Below are positions 11,917-22,859 of a stretch of DNA of 64,000 nt, piece after piece; positions within the stretch are counted from its first letter, which is position 1; each line of letters starts with the position of its first letter. Source of the DNA: Coenobita brevimanus (lineage: Eukaryota; Arthropoda; Malacostraca; Decapoda; Coenobitidae); the NCBI GenBank assembly GCA_032717465.1, contig CM064653.1, forward strand, positions 40,769,493 to 40,833,492. Reading direction: 5' to 3'. Below the pieces are notes generated by a model. That model made no database searches. It saw nothing but the letters and a program-made list of their open reading frames with translations, and was not told the origin of the DNA. The position numbers and the translations under genes are program-made.

Positions 11917-14421
11917 CAGGGTTGGTTATTTTTTGGATTTTTTAAATAAAAAAAATCATTTTTTTAAAATCTAATTTATTTGATTTTTTTTTTATTCATT
12001 TATTTGATTTTTCTGTTTATTATACAGCTAATATTTCAAAAGCAGAATACTGAATACTGTTAACTTCATGTCCTGCCTATCCACTGATGGTTCAGGCTGA
12101 AAGCCACTGCCCAGAATCCAGATACATACCTGTTCAAGTCCTGTCTGTAAACTACTGGTTAGGACTGAGTTGCCAGCAGTAATCAAGACAGCATTTCCAA
12201 AGCTGATTATATTACCACACAGAAAAATCTTGAGCTGATATTATTATGACATGGCCTTAAGTGACCAAGCATAGCCAACCTAGTCTTATGGCTTTGGTTT
12301 TTTATCTACGGCTCATTATTTCAGAAGTACAAATAATTTCAATAGTTACACAAAAATAAAAATATATTTTCCGTCATACAATGTAGCAATTTCTAATGGC
12401 ACCATTCTCCAAAATATGCTAACTAAATGCTTAAGTATCTGAATAAATGAATGCCAACACAAAGTTATATGGAACTTTTATAAACCTTCAGATTTTCTTT
12501 TTGTTAACTTTTAGATAAAAAAAAAAATCATCATCATCATCATCATCCAGACCTCCTTTCCCACCCAAGGGCAGGGTGAGAAGTAGCAATGTCCAGACAG
12601 CACAAACTTGCCCAATCCAAACAGGCCACACTTCCATTCACTCATCATTCAAGCCCTCAAAATCCTGGCTCTACCAGATACGCCAAAAACATTCACCACA
12701 TTCTGCGCTTCACACAAATGTATCCAATTGAGTCAATCCGGACGCTGCCATGCTCACAAAGGGTGCCAAAATCCCTGATCATTCACTTCTCCTCAAGCTT
12801 CATCTAGCCAGCTCAATCTCTTGTCAGTTCCCTAGCCTCACCGACTTCCAAACCTCTCTTCCTCAAACACTCATCCACCATATCTCTCCACCTTCTCCTT
12901 GGCCTACCTTGCCTCCTCCCTCCTTCAAATTCGCTCAGGTATACCTTTTTCACCACTCTATTGTTATTACATTCCCTCCACATGACCATACCATCTCAGG
13001 ACACTCTCTTCGATTCTGGTGTCCACCGACTTCCTTACTCCACACCTTTCACAAAGCACATTATTTTGTATCATATCCACCCTCTGTACTCCACATACAT
13101 TCCTCAGCAGTCCCATGTCCACCGCTCTTATTCTTGACTTTTCATTTTCATGCCACACCATAGTCTCACACCCATATGTTAAAGTTGGCACTAACCTTCC
13201 CTCATGTATGCCTCGTGCAGCTGCAACACTCAAGCCTCTGTTTCTTATCAAGGCCTTCATTGCACCAGCTACTTTTCTTCCTTAAGTCACTCTACTTTCA
13301 ACTTTTGCACATTTTCCTCTCTTTTCTATCACTGTACCCAAGTATTTGAACTCTTTCACCAATTCCAGTCTCTCTCCATTCACTGTGACATCACACTGGG
13401 AGGCAACCTCTCTCTCAATAACCTTCACTTTACTCTTCTCTACATTTACTATCAAGGCACGACACTCACATACATCAGCAAAACTCTGCACTAGCCTACG
13501 AAGTTCTTGTCCGGCACTTGCAAGCAGTACTGTACTGCACCATCAGCATACGACAAATTTGAGATATTCCATCTATCACCATTCATTAACGACACCATCC
13601 CTCTCTACATTACTTATGTTTTTACCTCACTCATCACCCCATCCATATATATATTGAACAACCATGGGGACATAACACAACCTTGTCGCACACCCACACT
13701 GATCATGAACCATTCACTTAGATGCCTGTTAACCCTTATTCATGCTTTGCTACCATCATAAAAACTCTTGACAGCACCTGGCAGCTTACCATCTACACCA
13801 TACATGCGCAAAACTTTCCACAATCCCTCTCTGTCTACTTTGTTGTATGGCTTTTCCAGATCCATGAATGCCATAAACACCTTATGGTCCTACTCACAAG
13901 CCTTCTCTGCGATCTGTCTCACTGCAAATACTTGATCCACACATCCTCTGCCACTCCTAAAGCCACCCTGTTCATCACTCACTAGGACTTCCGATATCTC
14001 TCTTACTTTCTCTATAATAATTCCTCCAAATGTCTTCCCTACCACACTCAATAAACTTATGCCACGATAATTCTTGCACTCACTTCGCTCTCCTTTTTTT
14101 TTTGTACAGGGGTACAATCACAGCCTTTTTCCACTCTGCAGGCACAGCTTCACTTATCCATGCCTTCATACATATCTCCAACAAGCACTTCATTTCACTC
14201 TCTCCACTACACTTAAGCATCTCTGCATACACCTCATCAACCTCAGCTGCTTTCCCATTTTTCAGCCGTTTCACAGCGCTCTTTACCTGTGTGAGTGTCA
14301 CGTCTCCTGGCAAAAAAACAACAAAAAAAAAAAAAAAAAAGTTCATGATTTTTTTAAAGCAAAAAAATCAATGATTTAATCACATGATTAAATCAATCTG
14401 ATTTAATCAATGCCAACCCTG
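11917..14421. mobile_element. hAT-like element interrupted by an RTE-like LINE
   Basis: The left end CAGGGTTGGTTATTTTTTGG (11917) and right end, read inward, CAGGGTTGGCATTGATTAAA (14421) form terminal inverted repeats with the CAGGG start usual for hAT transposons. Subterminal ATC/GAT-rich A/T runs also match in inverted orientation. An RTE-like LINE (12527-14312) sits inside. Without it the element is about 720 bp. No transposase is visible and the flanking 8-mers (GATTAAAT, GATCATTA) are only loosely alike, so target duplication is not shown. Confidence 0.65.
12527..14312 (-). mobile_element. RTE-like LINE, family A, 1.8 kb copy, inactive
   Basis: Read on the minus strand from 14312: RT start (VKRLKNGKAAEVDEVYAEML, AVPAEWKKAVIVPLYK), NYRGISLLSVVGKTFGG, DEQGGFRSGRGCVDQVFAVR, the active-site region, then GLSVAAARGIHEGRLVPTLTYG and SRIRAVDMGLLRNVCGVQRV, finishing in a (GAT)n tail at 12527. 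The YADD box is YADG (13539-13550), so the second catalytic Asp is lost. Several frame changes follow, one at a T-run near 14094. The 5' part with endonuclease is missing. Confidence 0.9.
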
Positions 14422-15114
14422 GATCATTAAGTGATATCAGAAACCATGAGAAGGAAAGGTACTTTTAATTATTTATAAGACCTAACAGTTCAAAAACACA
14501 TATACAAAGAATTTCTGCAACATTAAATGATCAGTCTGTTGAAATATAATATACAAATTAATGAAGAATTATCATGAAGGCCACTCCTAGATTGGGTCGT
14601 CAACTTGTGTTAAGCCTCATTATGAGAGTTCCTCTGGTAAGATCACTACTGGAAGTACTCTGAAAGGGTTATAAATGTGGATACTAGTAAATGGTAAAAC
14701 AATGTACAGGCAATCCTCATTGTAAGTCAGATATGAGTTCCTTAGCATTGCAACATTTTTCCTACAGTTTGTACCGTAAACTGAGAAACTATCAAAACAG
14801 AAAAGGAGCTTTGAGAGACTTTTTTCCTTCAATTCTATGCACTTGATAACAAAAAACAGCAAAGAAAGTTACATACAACTAGGATTCTTTTTCTACTACC
14901 TGTATATATTTTAATGGTAAATCAGTAACTAAGTAAAGTACAGTACAGTAAGCCTCTTTATTAGTAATTTTGGTATTTGTGGCTTTGACTGCATGTTGAT
15001 AAACTGTATTGTTAACCTAGAAATAAACTTTAGGCAAGCTGATTCTAATGTCTGATGATGTTCTGGGGCACTACAAGGAGTTGTTAAGTAAATCACAAGA
15101 ATTATTGCAGCATA
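14422..15114. other. Intron sequence without recognised content
   Basis: AT-rich intron of AGAP; nothing recognised. Confidence 0.5.
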
Positions 15115-15745
15115 AATCTACTGAGTGTTGTAGGGAAGGTATATGGAAGAATTATTATAGAGAAAGTAAGACAGACGACAGAAGTCCTAATGAGTGATGA
15201 ACAGGGTGGCTTTACGAGTGGCAGTGGATGTGTGGATTAAATATTTGAAAGCAGTGATAAGAAACAGGGAAGTGAGCATGGAAGTGAAAAAGTTACTACA
15301 TGACAGTATTGTGATACCAACTCTAACGTATGGAAGTGAAGCTTGGACGTTGTTGGAAGGACACACGTCAAGAGTGAGAGCAGTGGAAATAAGTTATTTA
15401 AGAGGAGCCTGTGGAGTCACATGGAGAGACAGGCTGACGAATGAGGATATAAAGAAGCGTTGTGGTGTGGATGTGGATATGATAGGAAGCGTTATGAGGA
15501 ACACACTGAGGTGGTTTGGCCACGTGGAGAGGATGGAGGGTGAACGAATGACGAAGAGAGTGTATGTGAGTGAGGTGGAGGGGGTAAGAGAGAGGGGGAG
15601 GCCGAGGATGAGATGGAGGGATGGGGTGGAGAGGTATATAAGAGAGGGAGGTGTGAGTTGGGAGCAGGGCGACTTGAAGGAGATTTGTTTGTGGCCACCC
15701 CAAATGGGATTGAGGCGTCTGGCAATAGATACATAGATAGCGAGA
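15115..15745 (+). mobile_element. RTE-like LINE, family B, internally deleted copy
   Basis: Starts in the RT domain (VVGKVYGRIIIEKVR, SDEQGGF) and breaks off at GSGCVD near 15237. It resumes in the RT C-terminal part: LKAVIRNREVSMEVKKLLHD, PTLTYGSEAWTLLEG, RAVEISYLRGACGVTWRDRL, NTLRWFGHVERMEGERMTKR, GRPRMRWRDGVERYI. The 3' end is GACCACCCC-like sequence and a short GATA-type tail. About 0.7 kb of RT, including the active site, is missing at the break. Confidence 0.85.
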
Positions 15746-15995
15746 CAAATAGTGGTGAAGGCTTGCGAGAAGGACTCTAAGGTGCTTATGGCATTTATGG
15801 ATATGGAAAAAGCATATGACAAAGTAGACAAAGAAGGATTGTGTAAGGTTTTGCGCATGTACGGTGTAGGTGGTAAGCTGCTGGGTGCCATCAAGAGTTT
15901 TTATGATGGTAATCAGGCATGTGTAAGTAAATGAGCAACTAAGTGAATGGTTCACGATCAGTGTGGGCATGGGCATGTGACAAGGTTGTGTGATG
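15746..15995 (+). mobile_element. RTE-like LINE fragment carrying the piece missing from the copy beside it
   Basis: It starts at GAGACAAATAGTGGTGAAGG and encodes VVKACEKDSKVLMAFMDMEK, AYDKVDKEGLCKVLRMYGVG, KLLGAIKSFYDGNQACV, then ISVGMG up to a C-run. In intact relatives this follows GCVDQVFAVRQ directly, which is where the neighbouring copy breaks. Motif A (FMDMEKAYDKV) is intact. Confidence 0.85.
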
Positions 15996-16281
15996 TCCCC
16001 CCCATTCCCCCACCCTCCGTGCCCAACTCTGGGCAAAGGCTTCAGGGCCTATTCTCAAGTCCCAGTAGTCCCCCTTGGGGCCCAGTAGTCCTCTTACATC
16101 TCCACATGTCACCACTTTGGCACTAACACCCACCTTCCATACTGAATACATGCTAGGGCTGCCTCATACAGGACTGGTGTACTGGTTGGTATCAGCAGGG
16201 GTACTTTTATGACAAGTTGGCGGGTCAACTGGTTGATAAAAAAAATCTGCTTTTTATGAAATTCAAATCTGTAATCTGTCC
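15996..16281. other. Intron sequence of unknown origin
   Basis: Unlike its LINE neighbours; C-rich first, then mixed. It may be the body of the tRNA-like SINE whose head is at 16282-16352 on the minus strand. No gene seen. Confidence 0.4.
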
Positions 16282-16352
16282 CCTGCCCCAGCCAGGATTC
16301 GAACCTGGGTCCATTAGGACTGCAGGCTGCCTCTCTACTGATTCTGCCTCTG
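16282..16352 (-). mobile_element. tRNA-like SINE head
   Basis: On the minus strand there is a perfect RNA polymerase III B box (GGTTCGAATCC, 16295-16305) and, about 40 bp upstream, an A-box-like GGCAGAATCAGTAGAGAGG. The T arm pairs (CCCAGG/CCTGG). The acceptor stem does not pair with the 5' side, so this is not a working tRNA gene. Most likely the head of a tRNA-derived SINE or a tRNA pseudogene. Confidence 0.65.
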
Positions 16353-16363
16353 CCTTCCCCAGA

Positions 16364-16483
16364 TGGTGAATGGTGAGCGAATGGCAGCATGGCCCACTGA
16401 ACTGGGCAAACTATGGCTATATGAATGTTGGGTTAGAAAGGAGATCTGGATGATGATGATGGTGATGATGATGATGATGATGA
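16364..16483 (+). mobile_element. Family A LINE 3' tail in plus orientation
   Basis: GAATGGTGAGCGAATGGCAG, CATGGCCCACTGAACTGGGC and then GAAAGGAGATCTGGATGATG match the sense strand of the family A 3' end (compare the complement of 16533-16660), with a short internal deletion and a (GAT)n tail. It faces the copy at 16533 tail to tail. Confidence 0.75.
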
Positions 16484-16532
16484 CATAGTTGTAGTATTTT
16501 ATACATGCATGCTTTTTATTTTTTATTTTTTC

Positions 16533-18893
16533 ATCATCATCATCCGGACCTTCTTTCCCAATCTAGGGCAGGGTGAGAAGTAACAACATCCAGACACCCA
16601 AAGTCTGCCCAATTCAATGGGCCATGCTTCCATTCACTCACCATTCAAACCCTCAAAATCCTGGCTCAATCAGATAGGCCAAAAAATTTCACCATGTTCT
16701 GTAGCTGCACATATACCTATCTGCTATACCCAATCTGAAAGCTGTCATGTTAAAAAGGGGTGCCAAATCCCTGCTCATGCACTTCATCTCACAACATTCA
16801 TCCAGCCTGCTTGATCTCTAGTCAGTCCCATAGCCTCACCAACTTCCATATCTCTCTTCCTCAAACACTCATCCACCATATCCCTCCACCTTCTCCTTGG
16901 CCTAACTTGCCTCCTCCCTCCTTCAAATTCACTCTGATATTTATACCATTTTCACCACTCTATTGTTATTACATTCCCTCCACATGACCATACCATCTCA
17001 GTACACTCTCTTCGATTCTAGTGTCCACAGACTTCCTTATCCCGTATCTTTCACGAATCACATTACTTTGTATCCTATCCACTCTCTGTACTCCACATAC
17101 ATTCCTCACCAATCCCATCTCCACTGCTCTCACTATTGAATTTTCATTTTCATGCCACACCATTGTCTTACATATGTTAAGTTGGCACTAACTCTCCTTC
17201 ATGTAAGCCCTGCACAGGTGCAACACTCAAGCCTCTATTTCTTATCAAGCCCTTCATGGTACCAGCTACTTTCCTTCCTTGTGACACTCTACTTTCCACT
17301 TCTTTTACACACTGTCCTCTATTGTCTATCAATTTATGCAGGTATTTGAACTCTCTCACCAATTCCAGTCTCTCTCCATTCACTCTAACACAGCACTGGG
17401 AGTCACCTTCTCTCTCAATTACCATCACTTTACTCTTTTCTACATTTACTCTCAAGGAAAGACACTCAAGGACATCAGCAAACCTCTGCACTAGTCTACC
17501 AAGCTCTTGTCCAGTACCTGCAAGCAGCACTGCATCATCAGCATACAACAAATTTGAGTTATTCCATCCATCACCATTCATTACCAATGCCATTCCTCTC
17601 TCCATTACTCATGTTTTAACTACTCTCATCACCCCATCCATATATATATTGAACAACCATGGGGACATAACACAACCTTGTCCCACACTCACACTGATCA
17701 TGAACCAATTACTTAGATGCTCATTTACACATGCCTCACTACCATTATAAAACCTCTTGACAGCACCTAGCAGCTTACCATTTACACCGTACATGCACAA
17801 AACCTTCCACAATCCTCCTCTGTCTACTTTGTGGTATGCTTTTTCCAGATCCATAAATGCCATAAGCACCTTATAGTCCTTCTCACATGCCTTCTCCACT
17901 ATCTGTCTCACAGCAAATACTGTATTTGACCCACACATCCTCTGCCACTCCTAAAGCCACCCTGTTCATCACTCACTAGGATTTCTGATATTTCTCTTAC
18001 TTTCTCTATAATATTTTTCCATATACCTTCCCTACTACACTCAATAAACTTATGCCACGATAATTCTTGCACTCACTTCACTCACCTTTACTTTTGTACA
18101 GGGATACAATCACAGCCTTTCTCCACCCTGCTGGCACAGTTTCACTCATCCATCCCTTCTTACATATCTCCAACAAGCACTTCATTCTGCTCTCTCCACT
18201 ACATTTAATCATCCCTGCATACACCTCATCAACACCAGCTGTGTTCCCATTTTTCAGCTGCTTCACAACATTCTTTACCTGTGTGTGTCACATTTCCCGG
18301 CACTACATTCCTTCTCTGCGAACCCCACGTTTACACCCGTTCTGCTCTCTCTATTCCCATTCATCGGGCTTTCAAAATATTCTTTCCATATGGACCTTAC
18401 TTCATCCTCATGGGTTAATAATCTACAACTTACATTCTTCACACTTTCACATTTCTTTCTGCTTTCACTTCTACATTTCCACACCTCTTTCCAGAATAAC
18501 TTCCTATTTTCAGAGTAGTTTGCATTCATTTTTCTTCGTAGATCATTATTTACCTCCTTCTTTTTCCTCTTCACTAGTCTCTTTATGTGCTTCTTGCTCT
18601 CAATATATTCATTTATTTCAATTGAACCTCTGCTCTGTAACCACTCTAGCCACTTCTTCATCTTTTCCTCCACTGTTCTCTTAATGTCTTCATCCCACCA
18701 TGCTGTACCTTTCTTCTTTGTTGTTACTCTTGCCACACCACACACCGCTTTAGCATTCCTAACTAAGCAGTCCCTATATTCATTCCACAGGCTGTCCAGA
18801 TCCATTTCATTCCAATTCACTAATTCCAACTCCTCCCCTACTGTGGTTCTATATTCATTTGCCATTTCTTTGATCCTCAGCTTCTTCACTCTC
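16533..18893 (-). mobile_element. RTE-like LINE, family A, longest copy
   Basis: 2.4 kb on the minus strand. From 18893: the endonuclease-RT linker (LELVNWNEMDLDSLWNEYRD, VTTKKKGTAWWDEDIKR), then AGVDEVYAGMIKCSGESRMK, FAVRQIVEKACEKDYKVLMA, QGCVMSPWLFNIYMDGVMR, NLLYADDAVLLAGTGQELG and the C-terminal region MVWHENENSIVRAVEMGLVR with VLRWYGHVEGM, ending in a (GAT)n tail at 16533. YADD is intact, but the ORF is broken into several frames and the endonuclease is truncated. Same orientation as the 12527 copy and as the AGAP gene. Confidence 0.92.
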
Positions 18894-18899
18894 TCTCTC

Positions 18900-18955
18900 T
18901 CTCTCTTGGGGGGGGGAGGAATATTTGCAGACTCTTGGGGGGGGGGGGGGAGGAT
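18900..18955. repeat. CT and poly-G tract
   Basis: (CT)n followed by a run of nine G and another of twelve G in AGGAGGATTATTTG-like context, about 100 bp from the AGAP donor at 19054. Confidence 0.8.
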
Positions 18956-19053
18956 TATTTGCTGAGTCCTGTATTTATGTTCCCTAACCCCTACAAATAT
19001 GGAGGGCTGACTGTACAACAAAATGTCAGTGTAACAATCGACAGCAAAATTAC

Positions 19054-19266
19054 CTTATCCTTATTAGTCTGTCCACCTAATGATGGTCTACCAGCCAGGG
19101 GAGGTCCTGGGGTGGAGGTAAGACTGAGTGAAGTCATATCAGTTGTGAGCTGATCACCTCCACCGCCACCACCAACCACTTTGGACCCTCGGGGCTTCAT
19201 ACCTGGCACCTTCACAGTGGTATACTGTAGTGATATTTCTTTTCCATGTACATCTTCCATGTAGTC
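19054..19266 (-). CDS. AGAP: AGAP exon: PH domain strand and start of the PH insertion loop
   Basis: 213 bp, phase 0; acceptor TTTCAG, donor GTAATT. Codes for [20 protein letters not shown], a PH strand typical of AGAPs, followed by a Gly6 run and a Ser/Thr-rich stretch. This is the start of the long loop that splits the PH domain in all AGAP proteins. The 7.6 kb intron that follows carries most of the transposon load of the gene. Confidence 0.93.
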
Positions 19267-20112
<846 letters not shown>

Positions 20113-20129
20113 CTATTTTTAACCACTTC

Positions 20130-20270
20130 AATCTGATGATATAGATATTTGATATTCTTATAGTGCTACCACCAAGTTTGTTCAGCTCAGGAGATTTTTG
20201 AAACTGAATAAGTCAGGTATAGCCTCCAATAAACCCTTCATTACCCCAGGTCTATCTTAAGTGGAATAAA
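20130..20270 (-). repeat. Palindromic dispersed repeat, decayed copy
   Basis: Holds TTTGTTCAGCTCAGGAGAT, GCCTCCAATAAACCCTTCAT and TAAGTGGAATAAAATCTTGG, i.e. the arms and core of the family seen at 24732 in opposite orientation. Weak. Confidence 0.45.
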
Positions 20271-20521
20271 ATCTTGGCAATAACAGGAACTGAACACAAA
20301 AATGCATCACCACATTACAAAGGTTAAAATGAGGTGGGGAGATCCAAACTAAGATCCTTGATCTTTTCTATAACAAACAGAACTTTTTTTTTTTTTTTTT
20401 TTACATTATCTAACCTATGAAAGCATTTCGAATATAAGGAGTAAATGGGAAGCTGTTCAATGCTGTGAAGAGCTAAGGCTGCAGTGCATGTGGACAGTGA
20501 ACTTAGTGAATTTTTCTATTT

Positions 20522-21630
20522 GAAGGTTGAAGATGTGTCATGTCTCCATGGATGTTCAATCTGTATATGGATGGGGTTATAAAAGAGATACAAGGTAGGG
20601 CAGTGGATGTTGGAGCAGCCCTAATGAGGGAGGGCAGTGTGTGGAAACTCCCTGTACTGTTGTTTGCAGATGATACTGTGTTGTTAAGTGAAGATGAAGG
20701 GGAGCTGCATGGCTTGGTGAACGAGTCTGGGAGACTGTGTAAGAAACGGAACCTAAAGGTGAATGTAGGGAAGAGTAAAGTCATGGTCTTCGAGAGAAAT
20801 GGGGACACTGAATGTACAGTGAGGCTGGATGGGGAGGAAATGGAAAATGTGAGTGGGTTTAAGTACTTGGGTAGTGTGATGAGTAAGGATGGAAGTTTAG
20901 AGGGTGAAGTGCTTGAAAGGGTACAACCAGGGAGAAAGGTTGCTGGTTCTTTGAAGGCAGTGATAAGAAACAGGAAAGTGAGCATGGAAGTGAAAAAGTT
21001 ACTGCATGACAGTATTGCGATACCAACTCTAACGTATGGAAGTGAAGCTTGGATCTTGTTGGATGGACAAAATTCATGAGTGAGAGCAGTGGAAATGGGT
21101 TATCTGAGAGGAGCATATGGAGTCACATGGAGAGACAGACTGACAAATAAAGATGTGAAGAAGTATTGTAGTATGGATGTGGATGCAATAGAAAGTGTTA
21201 GGAGTAACACACTGAGGTGGTTTGGTCATGTGGAGAGGATGGAGAGTGAAAGACTGACGAGGAGAGTATATGTGGGTGAGGTGGAGGGAGGGGAGAGGGA
21301 GGGGGAGGCCAAGGATGAGATGGAGGGGGGGAAGGGGGAGGCCAAGGATGAGATGGAGGGGGGGAGAGGGAGGGGGGGAGAGGGAGGGGGAGGCCAAGGA
21401 TGAGATGGAGGAGGGAGAGGGAGGGGGAGGCCAAGGATGAGATGGAGGGGGGGAGAGGGAGGGGGAGGCCAAGGATGAGATGGAGGGATACAGTGGAGAG
21501 GTTTACGAGAGAGGGGGATGTAAGCTGGGTGCAGGGCAGTGAAATGGCGGGGGACAGGGAGGCAATTTGTTTGTGACCACCCCTTACATGATTATGGCAT
21601 CTGGGAGTAGACAGATAAATAAACAGATAA
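20522..21630 (+). mobile_element. RTE-like LINE, family B, 1.1 kb copy
   Basis: It begins inside RT at VMSPWMFNLYMDGV, has the FADD box (VLLFADDTVLLSEDEGELHG), LKVNVGKSKVMVFERNGD, GFKYLGSVMSKDGSLEGEV and the same C-terminal region as 15115, interrupted by one stop (after LLDGQNS). The 3' end is GTGACCACCCCTTACATGAT followed by GATAAATAAACAGATAA. An expansion of its own coding sequence lies at 21275-21485. Confidence 0.9.
21275..21485 (+). repeat. ~38-bp minisatellite grown inside LINE family B
   Basis: GGCCAAGGATGAGATGGAGG occurs five times, about 33-52 bp apart, separated by GGGGAGAGGGAGGGG. The single-copy form in the sister LINE at 15600 (GGCCGAGGATGAGATGGAGG) encodes the GRPRMRWRDG motif, so the array arose by amplification of that coding stretch. 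Confidence 0.9.
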
Positions 21631-22110
21631 CCTATGAGGTTGATTCCTCAATGTGTTGTGGGATGTGGGACTGCTACATCTTCATAGCAAAGAACTATTT
21701 AATGTAGGAAAAATCCGTACTGTACATAACCTGAGAGTAATGCATACCTGCAAATCAGTAACCTGGTCGACTCTCATCAATTACAATTCCAACACCCATT
21801 CACTCGTTCTTGCGTACAGCAAAAATACCATGCCCCTTAAACCAGAACATAGGTGCTAACACTGAATGTAGAATATACAAGCTACACACAGCACTCCTTT
21901 AGTAATCTTGAAACCTTCTTATTTTGTTCACTGAGCCTGGGGGGAGGGGGGGGGGGAAAATTTATCATCTTATTCTTGGCACCAACCAATTTAATAGTAG
22001 TCAACTTGGGATACACTATTTGAACTGGAGGGCCTAAATATATATTTTATTAACCCTTTCTAGATAAGATACCTTTCCAATGTTGTGTACACTGGCTGAT
22101 AGCACCAAAT
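21631..22110. other. Intron sequence without recognised content
   Basis: AT-rich intron; G-run at about 21938-21957. Nothing else recognised. Confidence 0.5.
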
Positions 22111-22174
22111 ATCAATTAAAAAAAGATGCTATCACGACGAGGTTAAAATTCAGATGGCATATGCTAGGGCTAAC

Positions 22175-22407
22175 CTTAGTAATGGTGTTGGTGTAGACGT
22201 GACTAGGAGAGGAGCCAGATATCGGTGGAGTGAGCTGCTGTGCTGGGGTGAGAGGCGCTGGGGCAAGACCTGGGTATGGGGCTGGGGTGGGGGTGTAGCC
22301 GTTGTTGGTGGTGGGGTAACGGAGGAGATGGGTTGGGGTGCCAGGCCGGGAATTGTTTGGGGTGAGACCTTGCTGACTCAGACGCTGGGCCACAATCTTA
22401 GAGCATG
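22175..22407 (-). CDS. AGAP: AGAP exon: GTPase end helix and Pro/Thr-rich linker
   Basis: 233 bp. The acceptor is TTACAG followed by CATGCTC, so the split codon (G+CA) gives Ala: VFHD-ACSKIVAQRL, matching the helix that closes the AGAP GTPase-like domain (family form A-x-KIV). The rest is a low-complexity linker with PTP, YTPTPAPYPG and LTPAQQLTPP, likely disordered. The donor is GTTAGC, weaker than the GTAAGT/GTGAGT donors of neighbouring exons, so skipping or alternative use is possible (inference). Its acceptor region is repeated several times in the upstream intron (see 22480-22790). Confidence 0.9.
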
Positions 22408-22454
22408 CTGTAACATAGGCAGACACAGGTTAATACTGTACAGTATGTCACTGT

Positions 22455-22478
22455 AATCATCATCATCATCATCATCAT
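22455..22478. repeat. (ATC)8 microsatellite
   Basis: Pure ATC repeat between the real acceptor of the AGAP exon at 22407 and its first decayed duplicate. Confidence 0.9.
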
Positions 22479-22479
22479 G

Positions 22480-22790
22480 ATGTGTGCAATATCAATGCAA
22501 GCTGTAACAGAAGCAGATATTAAAAAATCTTCATGTGCCACAACAATAAAGCATGCTGTAATTGAGGCAGATTAAAATAACATCATCAATATCATCACGT
22601 TGAAGCATATTGTTACACAAGCAGATATTGTGCAGATCTTACAAATATACCCATTTTCATGGCCATCAACATGTGCCACGATATTACAGAATGCTGTAAC
22701 ACAGGCAGAAATTAGTTAAATCCACATCTCCAACATTAATAATAATCTTAACATGCCATACTCTTACAGCATGACAGAGGCTATAAAAAA
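22480..22790 (-). repeat. Tandem decayed copies of an AGAP splice-acceptor/exon-start segment
   Basis: The true exon boundary on the plus strand reads CCACAATCTTAGAGCATGCTGTAACATAGGCAG when split at the junction (here given in parts: GAGCATGCTGTAACATAGGC). Similar segments occur at about 22496 (GCAAGCTGTAACAGAAGCAG), 22551 (GCATGCTGTAATTGAGGCAG), 22605 (GCATATTGTTACACAAGCAG), 22689 (GAATGCTGTAACACAGGCAG) and, weakly, 22764. Three of them keep the TTACAG acceptor on the minus strand. After the acceptor the frame reads AC-F-I-V-V-A-H (22556) or AF-C-N-I-V-A-H (22694), against AC-S-K-I-V-A-Q in the real exon. Confidence 0.75.
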
Positions 22791-22859
22791 AAATCAGAAT
22801 CACCATATCATTCAGTATCGTTTATGAAGGCTCCAACATACTGTATTTGCATGCGTTGG

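Noticed and set aside
16282..16352. Possible genuine tRNA gene
   Set aside because: Acceptor stem does not pair and the anticodon arm is not convincing; treated as SINE head or pseudogene.
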